Shown here in pieces: positions 43,599 through 51,810 of a DNA stretch of 64,000 nucleotides (position 1 is its first letter; the number at the start of each line of letters is the position of its first letter). Both the position numbers and the translations under genes were made by a program. The notes under the pieces were generated by a model. That model saw only the letters and a list, made by a program, of their open reading frames with translations. It made no database searches and was not told the DNA's origin. Source of the DNA: Pandoraea apista (GTDB taxonomy: Bacteria > Pseudomonadota > Gammaproteobacteria > Burkholderiales > Burkholderiaceae); contig NZ_CP013481.2 in NCBI RefSeq assembly GCF_001465595.2, positions 2,852,001-2,916,000 on the forward strand, written 5' to 3'.

Positions 43599-44630
43599 TC
43601 ATGCGGCCGCTTGCACCGGCGCCGAATGCTGAAACGTGAAACTGTCGACGTACAGATAGCGCACGCTCGCGCCACTCGCGACGAAGGCGCGTTTGGCGTC
43701 GGCAATCATCACCGGCGAGCCGCACAGGTACAGCGCGTGCTCCGACAGATCGGGATGATCCGCCACCACGGCATCCTGCACGTAACCCCGCGCGCCCTGC
43801 CACGTAGCGTCGGGGCGGGAAAGCACCGGCACATAGCGGAAATCCTCATGCTGCTGCGCGAGTTGCATCAATTCGTCATGCAGATAGAGGGCGTCGGCGT
43901 TGCGGCCGCCCCAGTACAAATCGATCGGAGGCGTATCGCCGCCCGCGAGCATCTCGACGAGCATGCTGCGCAGCGGCGCAATCCCGGTGCCCGTGGCGAC
44001 CATCACGATTGGCCGATAATCGTCTTCGTGATAGCCGAAGCCACCCATGGGCGCTTCAATGTCGAGCCTGTCGCCGGCGCGAAGCGCGCTCAGGCGTGTC
44101 TGCGTGAAATAACCGCCGTCGATTCGACGAATGTGAAGCTCCAGTTGGCGAGGATCGTCAGACGGTTCGGGGCGCGACGCGATCGAGAAACTGCGTGGGC
44201 CTGCCTCTCCCAGGAGCACGTTGACATACTGCCCGGGACGGAACACCCACGGCTCGTCGTCGTCGACAGCAAGAACGAGCCGGGTGACCTCGGGGCTTAG
44301 CGCGGCCGTGCTCACGACTTCGGCCTTTCGGTGTCGCGCCGGGGCGGGGGCGGCCAATGGACGCTCGGTACTGATGGCGAGGTCCGAGACCGCGCGCGCC
44401 TGACATAACAGTGCATAGCCTTCGTTCGCCTCGTCCTGCGACAGTGCGTCGGGCGGCGCCTCATATTGCACTCGCCCCTGCTGAAGCTTCACGCGGCAAG
44501 TGCCGCAGCCGCCGAACTCGCAGGCAGACGGCAGCACCACACCGGCCCGCCGCGCGGCCTCCAGTACCGTTTCGTCAGCGGCGGCCTCGAAGCTGCGCTG
44601 CGCTTCTATCCATGTGATCCGATAGCTCAC
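43599..44630 (-). CDS. Ferredoxin-NAD(P)H reductase-type electron transfer protein
   Basis: 343 residues from a GTG at 44630 with AGAGGTC upstream; longer frames upstream run inside the GlcG gene. Residues 1-90: [2Fe-2S] domain with CEFGGCGTC (C37, C42, C45) and C76. Residues about 100-200: FAD domain with RSFSIAS. C-terminal part: NAD(P) domain with GTGIAPLRSML. Same layout as benzoate dioxygenase and methane/phenol monooxygenase reductases. It should feed electrons from NAD(P)H to the cluster's ferredoxins or directly to the oxidase. Confidence 0.9.
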   Translation of the reverse strand: MSYRITWIEAQRSFEAAADETVLEAARRAGVVLPSACEFGGCGTCRVKLQQGRVQYEAPPDALSQDEANEGYALLCQARAVSDLAISTERPLAAPAPARHRKAEVVSTAALSPEVTRLVLAVDDDEPWVFRPGQYVNVLLGEAGPRSFSIASRPEPSDDPRQLELHIRRIDGGYFTQTRLSALRAGDRLDIEAPMGGFGYHEDDYRPIVMVATGTGIAPLRSMLVEMLAGGDTPPIDLYWGGRNADALYLHDELMQLAQQHEDFRYVPVLSRPDATWQGARGYVQDAVVADHPDLSEHALYLCGSPVMIADAKRAFVASGASVRYLYVDSFTFQHSAPVQAAA

Positions 44631-44649
44631 AAGTGACCTCTCGTCAGGT

Positions 44650-45129
44650 TCAGAGCTTGATGTCGGCCTGGACCAGCACTTCGCGGCCGCTCTCGCGCAA
44701 CAAGGCTTGCAGGGCCGCAAGACCCGCGAGACCGGCCTGGGTGTCCTGTTCGCCATTGCCGCCGGATAGCCCGATACCGCCCACGACCTGATTGTCGACC
44801 ACGATGGGGAAGCCGCCGACGAAGGCTGCAAAGCGTCCTTCAAAGCTCCACTGAATGCCGAATGCCTCGTTGCCCGGCAGTGCGGGACCATTGGGTGGCG
44901 TGGTGAACAGGTGAGTCGAGCGTTTGTGTCCTGCTGCCGTGAAGGCTTTGTTCCACGCAATCTGCGGCCCGGTGACGCGCCCGCCGTCCATACGCTCCAT
45001 GGCGAGCGGGAACCCGCCCTCGTCGACTACGCAGATCGATTCGAGGACACCGATCTCCTGCGAGCGGGCAACGGCTGCCGCGATCATGTGCCGGGCTTCG
45101 GCAAGTTCAAGTTTGAGGAATGGCTTCAT
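44650..45129 (-). CDS. GlcG/HbpS family protein
   Basis: 159 residues from the ATG at 45129. The family signature is clear: CVVDEGGFPLAMERMDGG, later GGFPIVVDNQVVGGIGLSGG. Some members (HbpS) bind heme; others, found in many catabolic operons, have unknown roles. 19 bp before the reductase and 28 bp after the aldehyde dehydrogenase, so part of the same unit. Confidence 0.88.
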   Translation of the reverse strand: MKPFLKLELAEARHMIAAAVARSQEIGVLESICVVDEGGFPLAMERMDGGRVTGPQIAWNKAFTAAGHKRSTHLFTTPPNGPALPGNEAFGIQWSFEGRFAAFVGGFPIVVDNQVVGGIGLSGGNGEQDTQAGLAGLAALQALLRESGREVLVQADIKL

Positions 45130-45157
45130 GGCTGATGAGAGTCGTGAAAAACAGGCG

Positions 45158-46612
45158 TCAGACGCCGCGATAGACGGTCTTCGTCTGCAAATAGAACTCG
45201 AGTCCATCGCGTCCGGACTCGCGGAAGGTGGCCGTGCTCGATTGCTTGAGACCGCCGAACGGGGCGTTGACCAGATTGCCGGTGGTCGTGCGATTGATCT
45301 TGACCGTGCCGGCCTCGATGTCGTTGGCGAAGCGGTGCATCAGTCGCGCGTCCTGCGTGACGAGCGAGGCCGCGAGGCCGTAGTCGCTGTCGTTCGCAAC
45401 GGCGATTGCGTCGTCGTAATCGTCGACATCGATCACCGCGATCACCGGTCCGAAGATCTCCTCTCGCGCGATACGGGCGTCGCGCGGCACATCGGCAAAC
45501 ACGGCCGGCGTGACGAAATAGCCATGGGCGTAAGCGTCATGCGTGAGCTGCTGGCCGCCGCAGACCCACGTGGCTTCTCGCTTGCCAATCTCGATGTACT
45601 CGAGCACGGTGCGTAGTTGCCCTGCGGTGGCGAGCGGGCCGAGGTCCATGCCGGGCACCAGGCCGTTGCCAATCTTGAGCGCGGTGGCCTTTGCAGCAAG
45701 GCGTTCGACAAAGGCCGCGCGAATCTCGCGTGCGACGAGCACCCGGCTGGTGCCGGTGCACGCTTGCCCGGTGAGCGAAAATCCCCCTTTGACGGTGAGA
45801 TCGACCGCGCGGTCGATATCTTTCGCGTCGAGCACGATCAGCGGGTTTTTACCGCCGAGTTCCATTTGCGTGCGCGTCGACAACGACGCCGACCGATGGA
45901 TTTGCTCACCGGCAGTCGTCGACCCGGTAAATGAGATCGCCCGCACTTCGCGCGCGCCAGTCAACGTGGGACCGACCGCCGAAGCGCTTCCCGTCACGAA
46001 GTTCAGCACGCCCCGAGGAATGCCGGCCTGCACAAACGCTTCGGTCAGGCGCAGCCCGCTCAAAGGCGCGTCCGAGGCGGGTTTGAACACCACGGTATTG
46101 CCACAGATCAGTGCGGGAGCAATCTTGCGGGCGGGAATCGAGACAGGGAAATTCCACGGCGAAATGACAGTCACCACGCCCAGCGGTTCACGCACGGTGT
46201 ATACCGTCATGTCGCCGTCGTCGTTCGGGAAGGTTTCGCCACCGTACGACTGGGCTTCCACCGCGTAATAGCGAAGTGTCTGTGCGGCACGCATGAACTC
46301 GTCCGTTGCGAGGGCCACTTGCTTGCCCTCCTCTCGCGTGAGTTCTTCGCCGAATCGCGCAGCGTGGCTTTCCAGGTAGGCGGCGGCGCCCAGCAGAATC
46401 TTCGCGCGAGCGCTTGTCGAGAGACGCTTCCAGGCGGTAAAGGCCGTTGCGGCTGCGCGCACGGCAGCTTGTGCGTCAGCCTCGCCCGAAGCCTGGAAAT
46501 GGCCGATTACGTCGCGCGTATCGGCCGGATTACGGTTGTCGAAAGTCGCGCCCGATCGGCTCGGGCACCACTCGCCGTCGATGTAATTCAGAAACGTGGG
46601 AACGGTTGTCAT
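45158..46612 (-). CDS. NAD(P)-dependent aldehyde dehydrogenase
   Basis: 484 residues from the ATG at 46612; an in-frame extension to 46726 has no ribosome site. Catalytic C285 (TGQACTGTSR), general base E251 (MELGGKNP) and N154 (SPWNFP) are all present. The family is close to vanillin/benzaldehyde and ketoglutarate-semialdehyde dehydrogenases. It should oxidise an aldehyde formed by the diiron oxidase or later. Confidence 0.9.
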   Translation of the reverse strand: MTTVPTFLNYIDGEWCPSRSGATFDNRNPADTRDVIGHFQASGEADAQAAVRAAATAFTAWKRLSTSARAKILLGAAAYLESHAARFGEELTREEGKQVALATDEFMRAAQTLRYYAVEAQSYGGETFPNDDGDMTVYTVREPLGVVTVISPWNFPVSIPARKIAPALICGNTVVFKPASDAPLSGLRLTEAFVQAGIPRGVLNFVTGSASAVGPTLTGAREVRAISFTGSTTAGEQIHRSASLSTRTQMELGGKNPLIVLDAKDIDRAVDLTVKGGFSLTGQACTGTSRVLVAREIRAAFVERLAAKATALKIGNGLVPGMDLGPLATAGQLRTVLEYIEIGKREATWVCGGQQLTHDAYAHGYFVTPAVFADVPRDARIAREEIFGPVIAVIDVDDYDDAIAVANDSDYGLAASLVTQDARLMHRFANDIEAGTVKINRTTTGNLVNAPFGGLKQSSTATFRESGRDGLEFYLQTKTVYRGV

Positions 46613-46744
46613 GAGTGCGGCAGTCCTGCAAAGCGACGTTAAGCGACGAGAAGCCTGTCGAGGAAGGCGTGGAGGAGGCCCGCGCCCCGCGTGCGCCCTC
46701 CCCCCGGATGGCGCAACGTGGAGCACGGGACTGCCGGGCGTTGC

Positions 46745-47476
46745 TCAGGCCGCCAGTCCCAACTCGGGCAGCGGAACTTCCTTCTCGACGTAGTCGTAAT
46801 ACAGCGCCGTTGTGTAAAGCAGGCGCATTTGCGCCCCGATCTCGCAGATCTTCAGGCAGCGTTGCTGCAATTCGGGCGTATTCGCGTTCTCCAGCACGAT
46901 CTGGTAGCCGCGCTCGCCGTGAATCTCGTCCGACACGATATGCAGATCGAAGAATTCGACTTCCTCGTCGGTGAACTTGTAGGTGTCGCGCAGCGTGGGG
47001 GTCTGCTTCCGGTAGATCGACGGCACTTGCGACTCCAGACCGACAACCAGTCCCGCAACGGCGACAACCGGGTCTTCGCGCATCGCGACGGCATAGCACC
47101 AGCTTTGCAGGCCGCGCGTCGTCGGCGACATGTTCTCCGGGTTGACCACACGCTCGCGGGTCGTGCCGCACGCTTCGGCAAAGCGAATCAGCAGATCGGT
47201 GTGACGGTCTCCCCCGATTTCCTCCTCATACATGTTCGCGAGCAAAAAGTCTTTTGCCTCGGTCATGTGGTCCGGCGTCCGGGCGTACAGATAACCGAGG
47301 TAATCGGCGAACGGCCCCACGTAGTGGTAGTGATTCTCTGCCCAGCGGGCAAGGTGTTCGCGCGTGAGCTTGCCGCTTGCCCACGCAATGCTGAACGGCG
47401 CCTTGTTCGCGCTTTTGCCCTTGATCGCCTCTTCGAGTGCCGCGCGGAAGGTTTCGCGGTCCATCAGTTCTGCCAT
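46745..47476 (-). CDS. CADD-type heme-oxygenase-like diiron oxidase
   Basis: 243 residues, AAGGAGC upstream of the ATG. All-helical TenA/PqqC-like fold. Six metal ligands can be read with the spacing of the Chlamydia protein CADD: E85 and H92 (E-x6-H in EEIGGDRH), E148 (GLESQV), H179, D183 and H186 (HIVSDEIH, H-x3-D-x2-H). Such oxidases use O2 at a diiron site for C-C cleavage, N-oxygenation or ring formation. PqqC and TenA lack this full set. A predicted GntR operator lies about 80 bp upstream. First gene of a unit with aldehyde dehydrogenase, GlcG and reductase, which suggests a dedicated electron supply. Confidence 0.85.
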   Translation of the reverse strand: MAELMDRETFRAALEEAIKGKSANKAPFSIAWASGKLTREHLARWAENHYHYVGPFADYLGYLYARTPDHMTEAKDFLLANMYEEEIGGDRHTDLLIRFAEACGTTRERVVNPENMSPTTRGLQSWCYAVAMREDPVVAVAGLVVGLESQVPSIYRKQTPTLRDTYKFTDEEVEFFDLHIVSDEIHGERGYQIVLENANTPELQQRCLKICEIGAQMRLLYTTALYYDYVEKEVPLPELGLAA

Positions 47477-47553
47477 TTCTCGCTCCTTGATTCTCAGGTG
47501 GATGACCCGCCAGCGCGGATGCAGGCGCCGGCAGATCTCGAAGTTGTATTTTG

Positions 47554-47566
47554 GTACACTGTATAC
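47554..47566. promoter_or_regulatory. Predicted GntR operator, perfect copy before the diiron oxidase gene
   Basis: GTACACTGTATAC fits GTAnACnGTnTAC exactly and is part of the 12-bp palindrome ACTGTATACAGT (47558-47569). It lies about 80 bp upstream of the oxidase start. Confidence 0.68.
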
Positions 47567-47632
47567 AGTTTTGGAAAAAATGCCAATAGATCAAATTTCT
47601 GTGTGTGAGGACTCCGGTGTTACGTGAGGGAA

Positions 47633-48952
47633 TCAGTCGGCCGCGTTGCGGACCGTGTGGGGCATCGGGTGTTCGAGTGCGGAGGCCAGGCGGGCGTCGG
47701 ATTTGACGGGATCGATGGCGTCAAGCGCAATGCCGTTCGTCTCGGGCAGCATCCAGGCGGCGACGATGACGAGGCCATACCCGACGGCGGCAACGATGGG
47801 AATGGCGAGCGTGAGCGTCATATGGCCACTGGCGAGCCAACCTGCCATGAACGGAAAGACGGAACCGATCACGCGGCCGGCGTTATAGGCCACACCGTAA
47901 CCGGTGGCGCGAATCTCGTGTGGGTACGTCTCTGAAATGGTCGCCGCCACTCCCGCGAACGTGCCCTGCATCAGCACGCCCATGAGGAAACCAAGCACCA
48001 TCATGACGGGCATGGGGGCCGGAATCAGCATGTAAGCAATGCTCATGGCGAATGCGCCGAGTGCAAACAGGATGTACGTCGGACGACGCCCCAGTCTGTC
48101 GGTACACCACGCGCCTACCGCATAGCCGACGATCGAGCCGCCAATGGTGATCGCCAGCCACAAGCCGGTACCCGTGACAGAGAGCCCGCGTTCCGTTTTG
48201 AGCCACGTGGGCATCCATGTCGCAATGGCGTAGTACGCACCGAGCATGCCGCCCGAGAGCATGCTGCACAGGAACGTGCGCGCGGCAAGACGGCCGCTGA
48301 ATACGGCGCGGATCGTCTTGAGCGGACTGGTCTTGCTGCGCTCGGCTTGCGTGCGGGTGAACGCTTCCGGCTCTTCCAGATTGCGTCGCAGCCAGAACAC
48401 GAGCAGTGCAGGCGCGACACCGATGAACAGACACACCCGCCACGCCCACTCAGGCGGCAGCCAACTGAAGATCGCGCTGTAGGCCAATGCCGCCAACGCC
48501 CAGCCAAACGAGTAACTGCTGGCGGTGAAGCCAGAGAACTTGCCGCGATGCGCGGGATTCCGGATCGTCTCCATGACCAGCACCATACATAGCGACGACT
48601 CCCCGCCAAAGCCCAACCCCTGAATGATCCGCAGGATTGCCAGTTGCGTTGGCGAGTTGGCGAGACCGCAGGCGAAACAGGCCAGTGCGAACAAGGCGAT
48701 GGTCCAGCGAAGAATGCGCACGCGCCCGTAGCGGTCGGCCAGCAAGCCCGCCCCGATGGCGCCCACAAGCGAAGCGATCAGCGTGTAAGTCACGATACTG
48801 CCGGCAGTCGCCTTGCTCATGCTCCAGGTGGTGAGCAGCACCGGGATGAGAAAGGAATAGATCATGAAGTCATAGACGTCGACCGTATGGCCGATGAAGG
48901 TGCCGGCAAAGGCGCGCTTCTCGTTTCTCGACAGTGATGAGAGCCAGGACAT
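47633..48952 (-). CDS. MFS transporter, sugar/aromatic acid:H+ symporter type
   Basis: 439 residues from the ATG at 48952 with a consensus AAGGAGG. Twelve helices; GHTVDVYDFMIYSFLIPVL in helix 1 and LLADRYGRVRI in loop 2-3. Asp in helix 1 is typical of acid:H+ symporters. It follows the amidase gene by 65 bp and probably imports the cluster's substrate. Confidence 0.87.
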   Translation of the reverse strand: MSWLSSLSRNEKRAFAGTFIGHTVDVYDFMIYSFLIPVLLTTWSMSKATAGSIVTYTLIASLVGAIGAGLLADRYGRVRILRWTIALFALACFACGLANSPTQLAILRIIQGLGFGGESSLCMVLVMETIRNPAHRGKFSGFTASSYSFGWALAALAYSAIFSWLPPEWAWRVCLFIGVAPALLVFWLRRNLEEPEAFTRTQAERSKTSPLKTIRAVFSGRLAARTFLCSMLSGGMLGAYYAIATWMPTWLKTERGLSVTGTGLWLAITIGGSIVGYAVGAWCTDRLGRRPTYILFALGAFAMSIAYMLIPAPMPVMMVLGFLMGVLMQGTFAGVAATISETYPHEIRATGYGVAYNAGRVIGSVFPFMAGWLASGHMTLTLAIPIVAAVGYGLVIVAAWMLPETNGIALDAIDPVKSDARLASALEHPMPHTVRNAAD

Positions 48953-49017
48953 GAAGGTGTCCTCCTTAAGTTGTCGTGGGTTTTGTGGGAAGTGGGATGT
49001 GGGGAAATGCGGATACG

Positions 49018-50523
49018 TCAGACGGGAGGTACAAATGCGTAGCCGGCGGCTTCGAGCAATCTGGCCACGTGGATCGAGCGCAGATCGTGATACAGCGGGG
49101 CCACGATCTGAACGCCCACCGGTAGCCCATCCGGCGTGCGCCCTGCCGGGGCGACGCTTGAGGGCAAGCCGCACAGGCCGGAGTGACCGGCCCAGAAAAT
49201 CTGTGTGGTCAGCGGCTGCGACCGTCCGTTCACGTTCAGCGTGCGCTGCCAGGGCGCGCCTTGCTCGTTAAGCAAGAACGCAGGTGTCGCAGCCACGGGG
49301 CACAGCAGTACGTCGACTTGCTCGAACAGGTCGCGCCAGGCCGCGGCAAAGCGCTCGCGCAACGGTTGTAACTTGAGCCAGTCGCGATGGCGCATTGCCG
49401 TGCCGACATACTGGAGCGATGCATAGCGCATGTCATTCGCAGGCACCTCGGCGGCGGCCGAGACAGCGCCCGCGAAAGCGTCATCGCCGAGATAGCCGCT
49501 GGTTGCCGCGCGAAGCATCAACGTGTAGGCGCGCAGCAATTCACCAGCGTCCAGTGACGGGCGCGCATGCCACACCACGGTTGCCCCGCGCCGTTCAAGG
49601 TCTCTCCCGAGCGCCACAATGCACTGCTCCACCTGCGCGTCGACCTCGGCGATCGGGTGATTGGGCAGAATGCCGAAACGGATCTCGCGCAGATCGCCGG
49701 CCTGGCATCGAGGAAGCTCGAAACGCACCGCGCAGGCAGCGTCCGCCGTGGGACCGGCGATAGCGAGGAGCACTCGCTCCAGATCATCGGCACTGCGGGC
49801 AAGCGGTCCGGCAACGTTGATATCGGGATACGTTGTACCGCCCGGCAGCCCGTGCCCATCGAGCGGGACCAGCCCGTGGGTGCTTTTATGCGAGAAGATG
49901 CCGCAATAGTGGGCCGGGTTGCGGACCGACGAGCCGATGTCCGAGCCCACATCGAAGAACGCCATGCCCGCACAGACTGCGGCAGCGCTGCCCCCGGAGG
50001 ATCCGCCAGGGGTTCGCGAAGGGTCGTGCGGGTTGCGGGTTGTGCCGTAGACGTCGTTGTAACTTTGCCAGTCGCGCAGCCATATCGGCACGTTGGTTTT
50101 GCCGAGCAGGATCGCCCCGGCGTCTATCAATCGCTGCACTACGCTGGCATGACGCGTCGCAATATTGCCCTTGAAGGCCGGGTCGCCGACAGTCGTTGGC
50201 CAATCCTTGACATCAAACGACTCTTTGATCGTGAACGGCACGCCGTGCAGCGGCCCGCGAACCGTGCCTGCGCGCCGCTCGGCATCTCGAACTTGTGCGA
50301 CGGCATACGCCTGATCGAAGTCGCTCACGACCATCGCATTCAGGTGCGGATTAGACTGCCGCCACACCGCTTCGCACGCAGCAACGAGATCCACAGACGT
50401 GGCTTCGCGCCGCTGAAGCGCGTCCTGTGCTGCCGAGATCGTGGCGTAGTGCCAGCGTCCAGCCGGCGGCGTCGATGTCGTCGCCGTAGCCGGCGTGTGC
50501 GTGCCAAGTCTGGAACTTGTCAT
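49018..50523 (-). CDS. Amidase signature family enzyme
   Basis: 501 residues. Ser-cisSer-Lys triad visible: K100 (PFTIKES), S176 in GGSSGGS and S199 in DIGSSVRNP. No signal peptide. It should hydrolyse an amide to acid and ammonia. First gene of the amidase-MFS unit; a predicted GntR operator lies about 20 bp upstream of the ATG, where binding would block transcription start or early elongation. Confidence 0.9.
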   Translation of the reverse strand: MTSSRLGTHTPATATTSTPPAGRWHYATISAAQDALQRREATSVDLVAACEAVWRQSNPHLNAMVVSDFDQAYAVAQVRDAERRAGTVRGPLHGVPFTIKESFDVKDWPTTVGDPAFKGNIATRHASVVQRLIDAGAILLGKTNVPIWLRDWQSYNDVYGTTRNPHDPSRTPGGSSGGSAAAVCAGMAFFDVGSDIGSSVRNPAHYCGIFSHKSTHGLVPLDGHGLPGGTTYPDINVAGPLARSADDLERVLLAIAGPTADAACAVRFELPRCQAGDLREIRFGILPNHPIAEVDAQVEQCIVALGRDLERRGATVVWHARPSLDAGELLRAYTLMLRAATSGYLGDDAFAGAVSAAAEVPANDMRYASLQYVGTAMRHRDWLKLQPLRERFAAAWRDLFEQVDVLLCPVAATPAFLLNEQGAPWQRTLNVNGRSQPLTTQIFWAGHSGLCGLPSSVAPAGRTPDGLPVGVQIVAPLYHDLRSIHVARLLEAAGYAFVPPV

Positions 50524-50541
50524 GATGGAATATCTCTTTCA

Positions 50542-50554
50542 GTATTCTGTATAC
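50542..50554. promoter_or_regulatory. Predicted GntR operator, copy at the amidase promoter
   Basis: GTATTCTGTATAC matches GTAnACnGTnTAC with one mismatch. It lies between the amidase (minus) and the exported hydrolase gene (plus, ATG at 50739). Confidence 0.6.
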
Positions 50555-50738
50555 CATCGATGGACAAATTTTCCCTGTCAAGTCACTTGCTTATCAGGGT
50601 TTGTGCTTAAGTGTGCTGGCACGGGCCGATCCGAAAGCCTCTCTCGTACACGAATACGCAAGTTGCGCCCTCATCACTTTGACCGTGGGATCGGCTGCTA
50701 GAATCTGGCGCACTATAGGGCTCAGGGAGAGAACCGTC

Positions 50739-51689
50739 ATGACCAATCGACGCCAATTTTTCGGCTATGGGCTGGCGGCTCTGGCAGCAGCATCTTCCTC
50801 GCGCTCCGCATGGGCCGACGACGTCGAGAAGAAGGTCTTCCTCGACTACACGCAGAAGCAACTGAACGAGGCTTACACCCAGACCGTGTGGGCGCCTAAC
50901 GCGAAGCAGGTCATCGACGGCTACGCGAAGACCAGCGAGGAAGTTCGCCGCAAGCTCCCGCCCGTGACCTATGCCTACGGCGACAAGCCGTCCGAACGGC
51001 TCGATGTGTTCGCTCCGGCCGGCGCCCGCGGGTTGCCCGTCATGGTGTTTATTCACGGTGGCGCCTGGCAGCAACTGTCCAAGGAAGACAGCGCAGGCCC
51101 TGCCCCCGTGTTCGTTGCCGCAGGTGCCGTCTACATCGCCATCAACTTCGACAACATGCCGGACAACACCCTGCCCGGCATGGTCGACCAATGCCGCCGG
51201 GCACTTGTCTGGGTAGGGGCGAACGCGACCCGCTTCGGTGGCGACCCCGAGCGCATCTATGTCTCGGGCCACTCGTCCGGCGGGCATTTGACGGCGGTTA
51301 TGCTCAGCACCGACTGGCGTGCCTGCGCAGCGCCCGCCCAGTTGCTCAAGGGCGGGGTCGTCATGAGCGGCATGTGCGATCTCGCTCCGGTGGTGCTTTC
51401 GGTGCGCGGAACCTACCTGAAGCTAAGTCCGGAGCAAGTGACCGAATACAGCCCGATTCGCCATCTCAACCGATTCAATTGCCCTGTGTTGGTGGCGTGG
51501 GGAACGCTGGAGAGCCCTGAGTTCAAACGCCAGAATCGTCAACTTGCCGATGCGCTTGCCGGTCGCGCAAGATTGGCCGGGGTGCTTCGGATAAAGGGGG
51601 CAAATCACTTTGAGGTCGTCAACGAACTGAACCGGGCAGACGCCAGCCTGACACGGGCTACGCTGGCGCTGATGGGGCTGACAGACTGA
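50739..51689 (+). CDS. Tat-exported alpha/beta hydrolase (kynurenine formamidase-like)
   Basis: 316 residues from the ATG at 50739 (GGGAGAG upstream). Twin-arginine leader NRRQFFGYG then a hydrophobic stretch to ASSSRSAWA (about residue 26). HGGAW oxyanion motif, nucleophile GHSSGGH and a late His in ANHFEV complete the catalytic set. The protein is close to esterase/formamidase relatives. Divergent from the amidase gene; a GntR operator in between may also affect it, so it may start the pathway in the periplasm. Confidence 0.83.
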   Translation: MTNRRQFFGYGLAALAAASSSRSAWADDVEKKVFLDYTQKQLNEAYTQTVWAPNAKQVIDGYAKTSEEVRRKLPPVTYAYGDKPSERLDVFAPAGARGLPVMVFIHGGAWQQLSKEDSAGPAPVFVAAGAVYIAINFDNMPDNTLPGMVDQCRRALVWVGANATRFGGDPERIYVSGHSSGGHLTAVMLSTDWRACAAPAQLLKGGVVMSGMCDLAPVVLSVRGTYLKLSPEQVTEYSPIRHLNRFNCPVLVAWGTLESPEFKRQNRQLADALAGRARLAGVLRIKGANHFEVVNELNRADASLTRATLALMGLTD

Positions 51690-51713
51690 CTCGGTGAGCA
51701 GGCTTACCAACGA

Positions 51714-51752
51714 CAAAGGGTTACGAGACATCTCTCGTAACCCTTTGTTCAT
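51714..51752 (+). terminator. Strong bidirectional-type terminator
   Basis: A perfect 15-bp stem (51714-51728 with 51733-51747, loop CATC) lies 25 bp after the hydrolase stop, followed by TTCATTT. It also stands about 60 bp after the mqo stop, which reads from the other side. Confidence 0.82.
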
Positions 51753-51810
51753 TTGGCACCTGTAGTCACGCATGCGCGTGCCACAGGCTACCCGACTGCC
51801 CACATGTGAC

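Noticed and set aside
46745..47476. Reading the diiron oxidase as TenA thiaminase or PqqC
   Set aside because: Those lack the complete E-x6-H, E, H-x3-D-x2-H ligand set, which is fully present here; no thiamin or PQQ genes are nearby.
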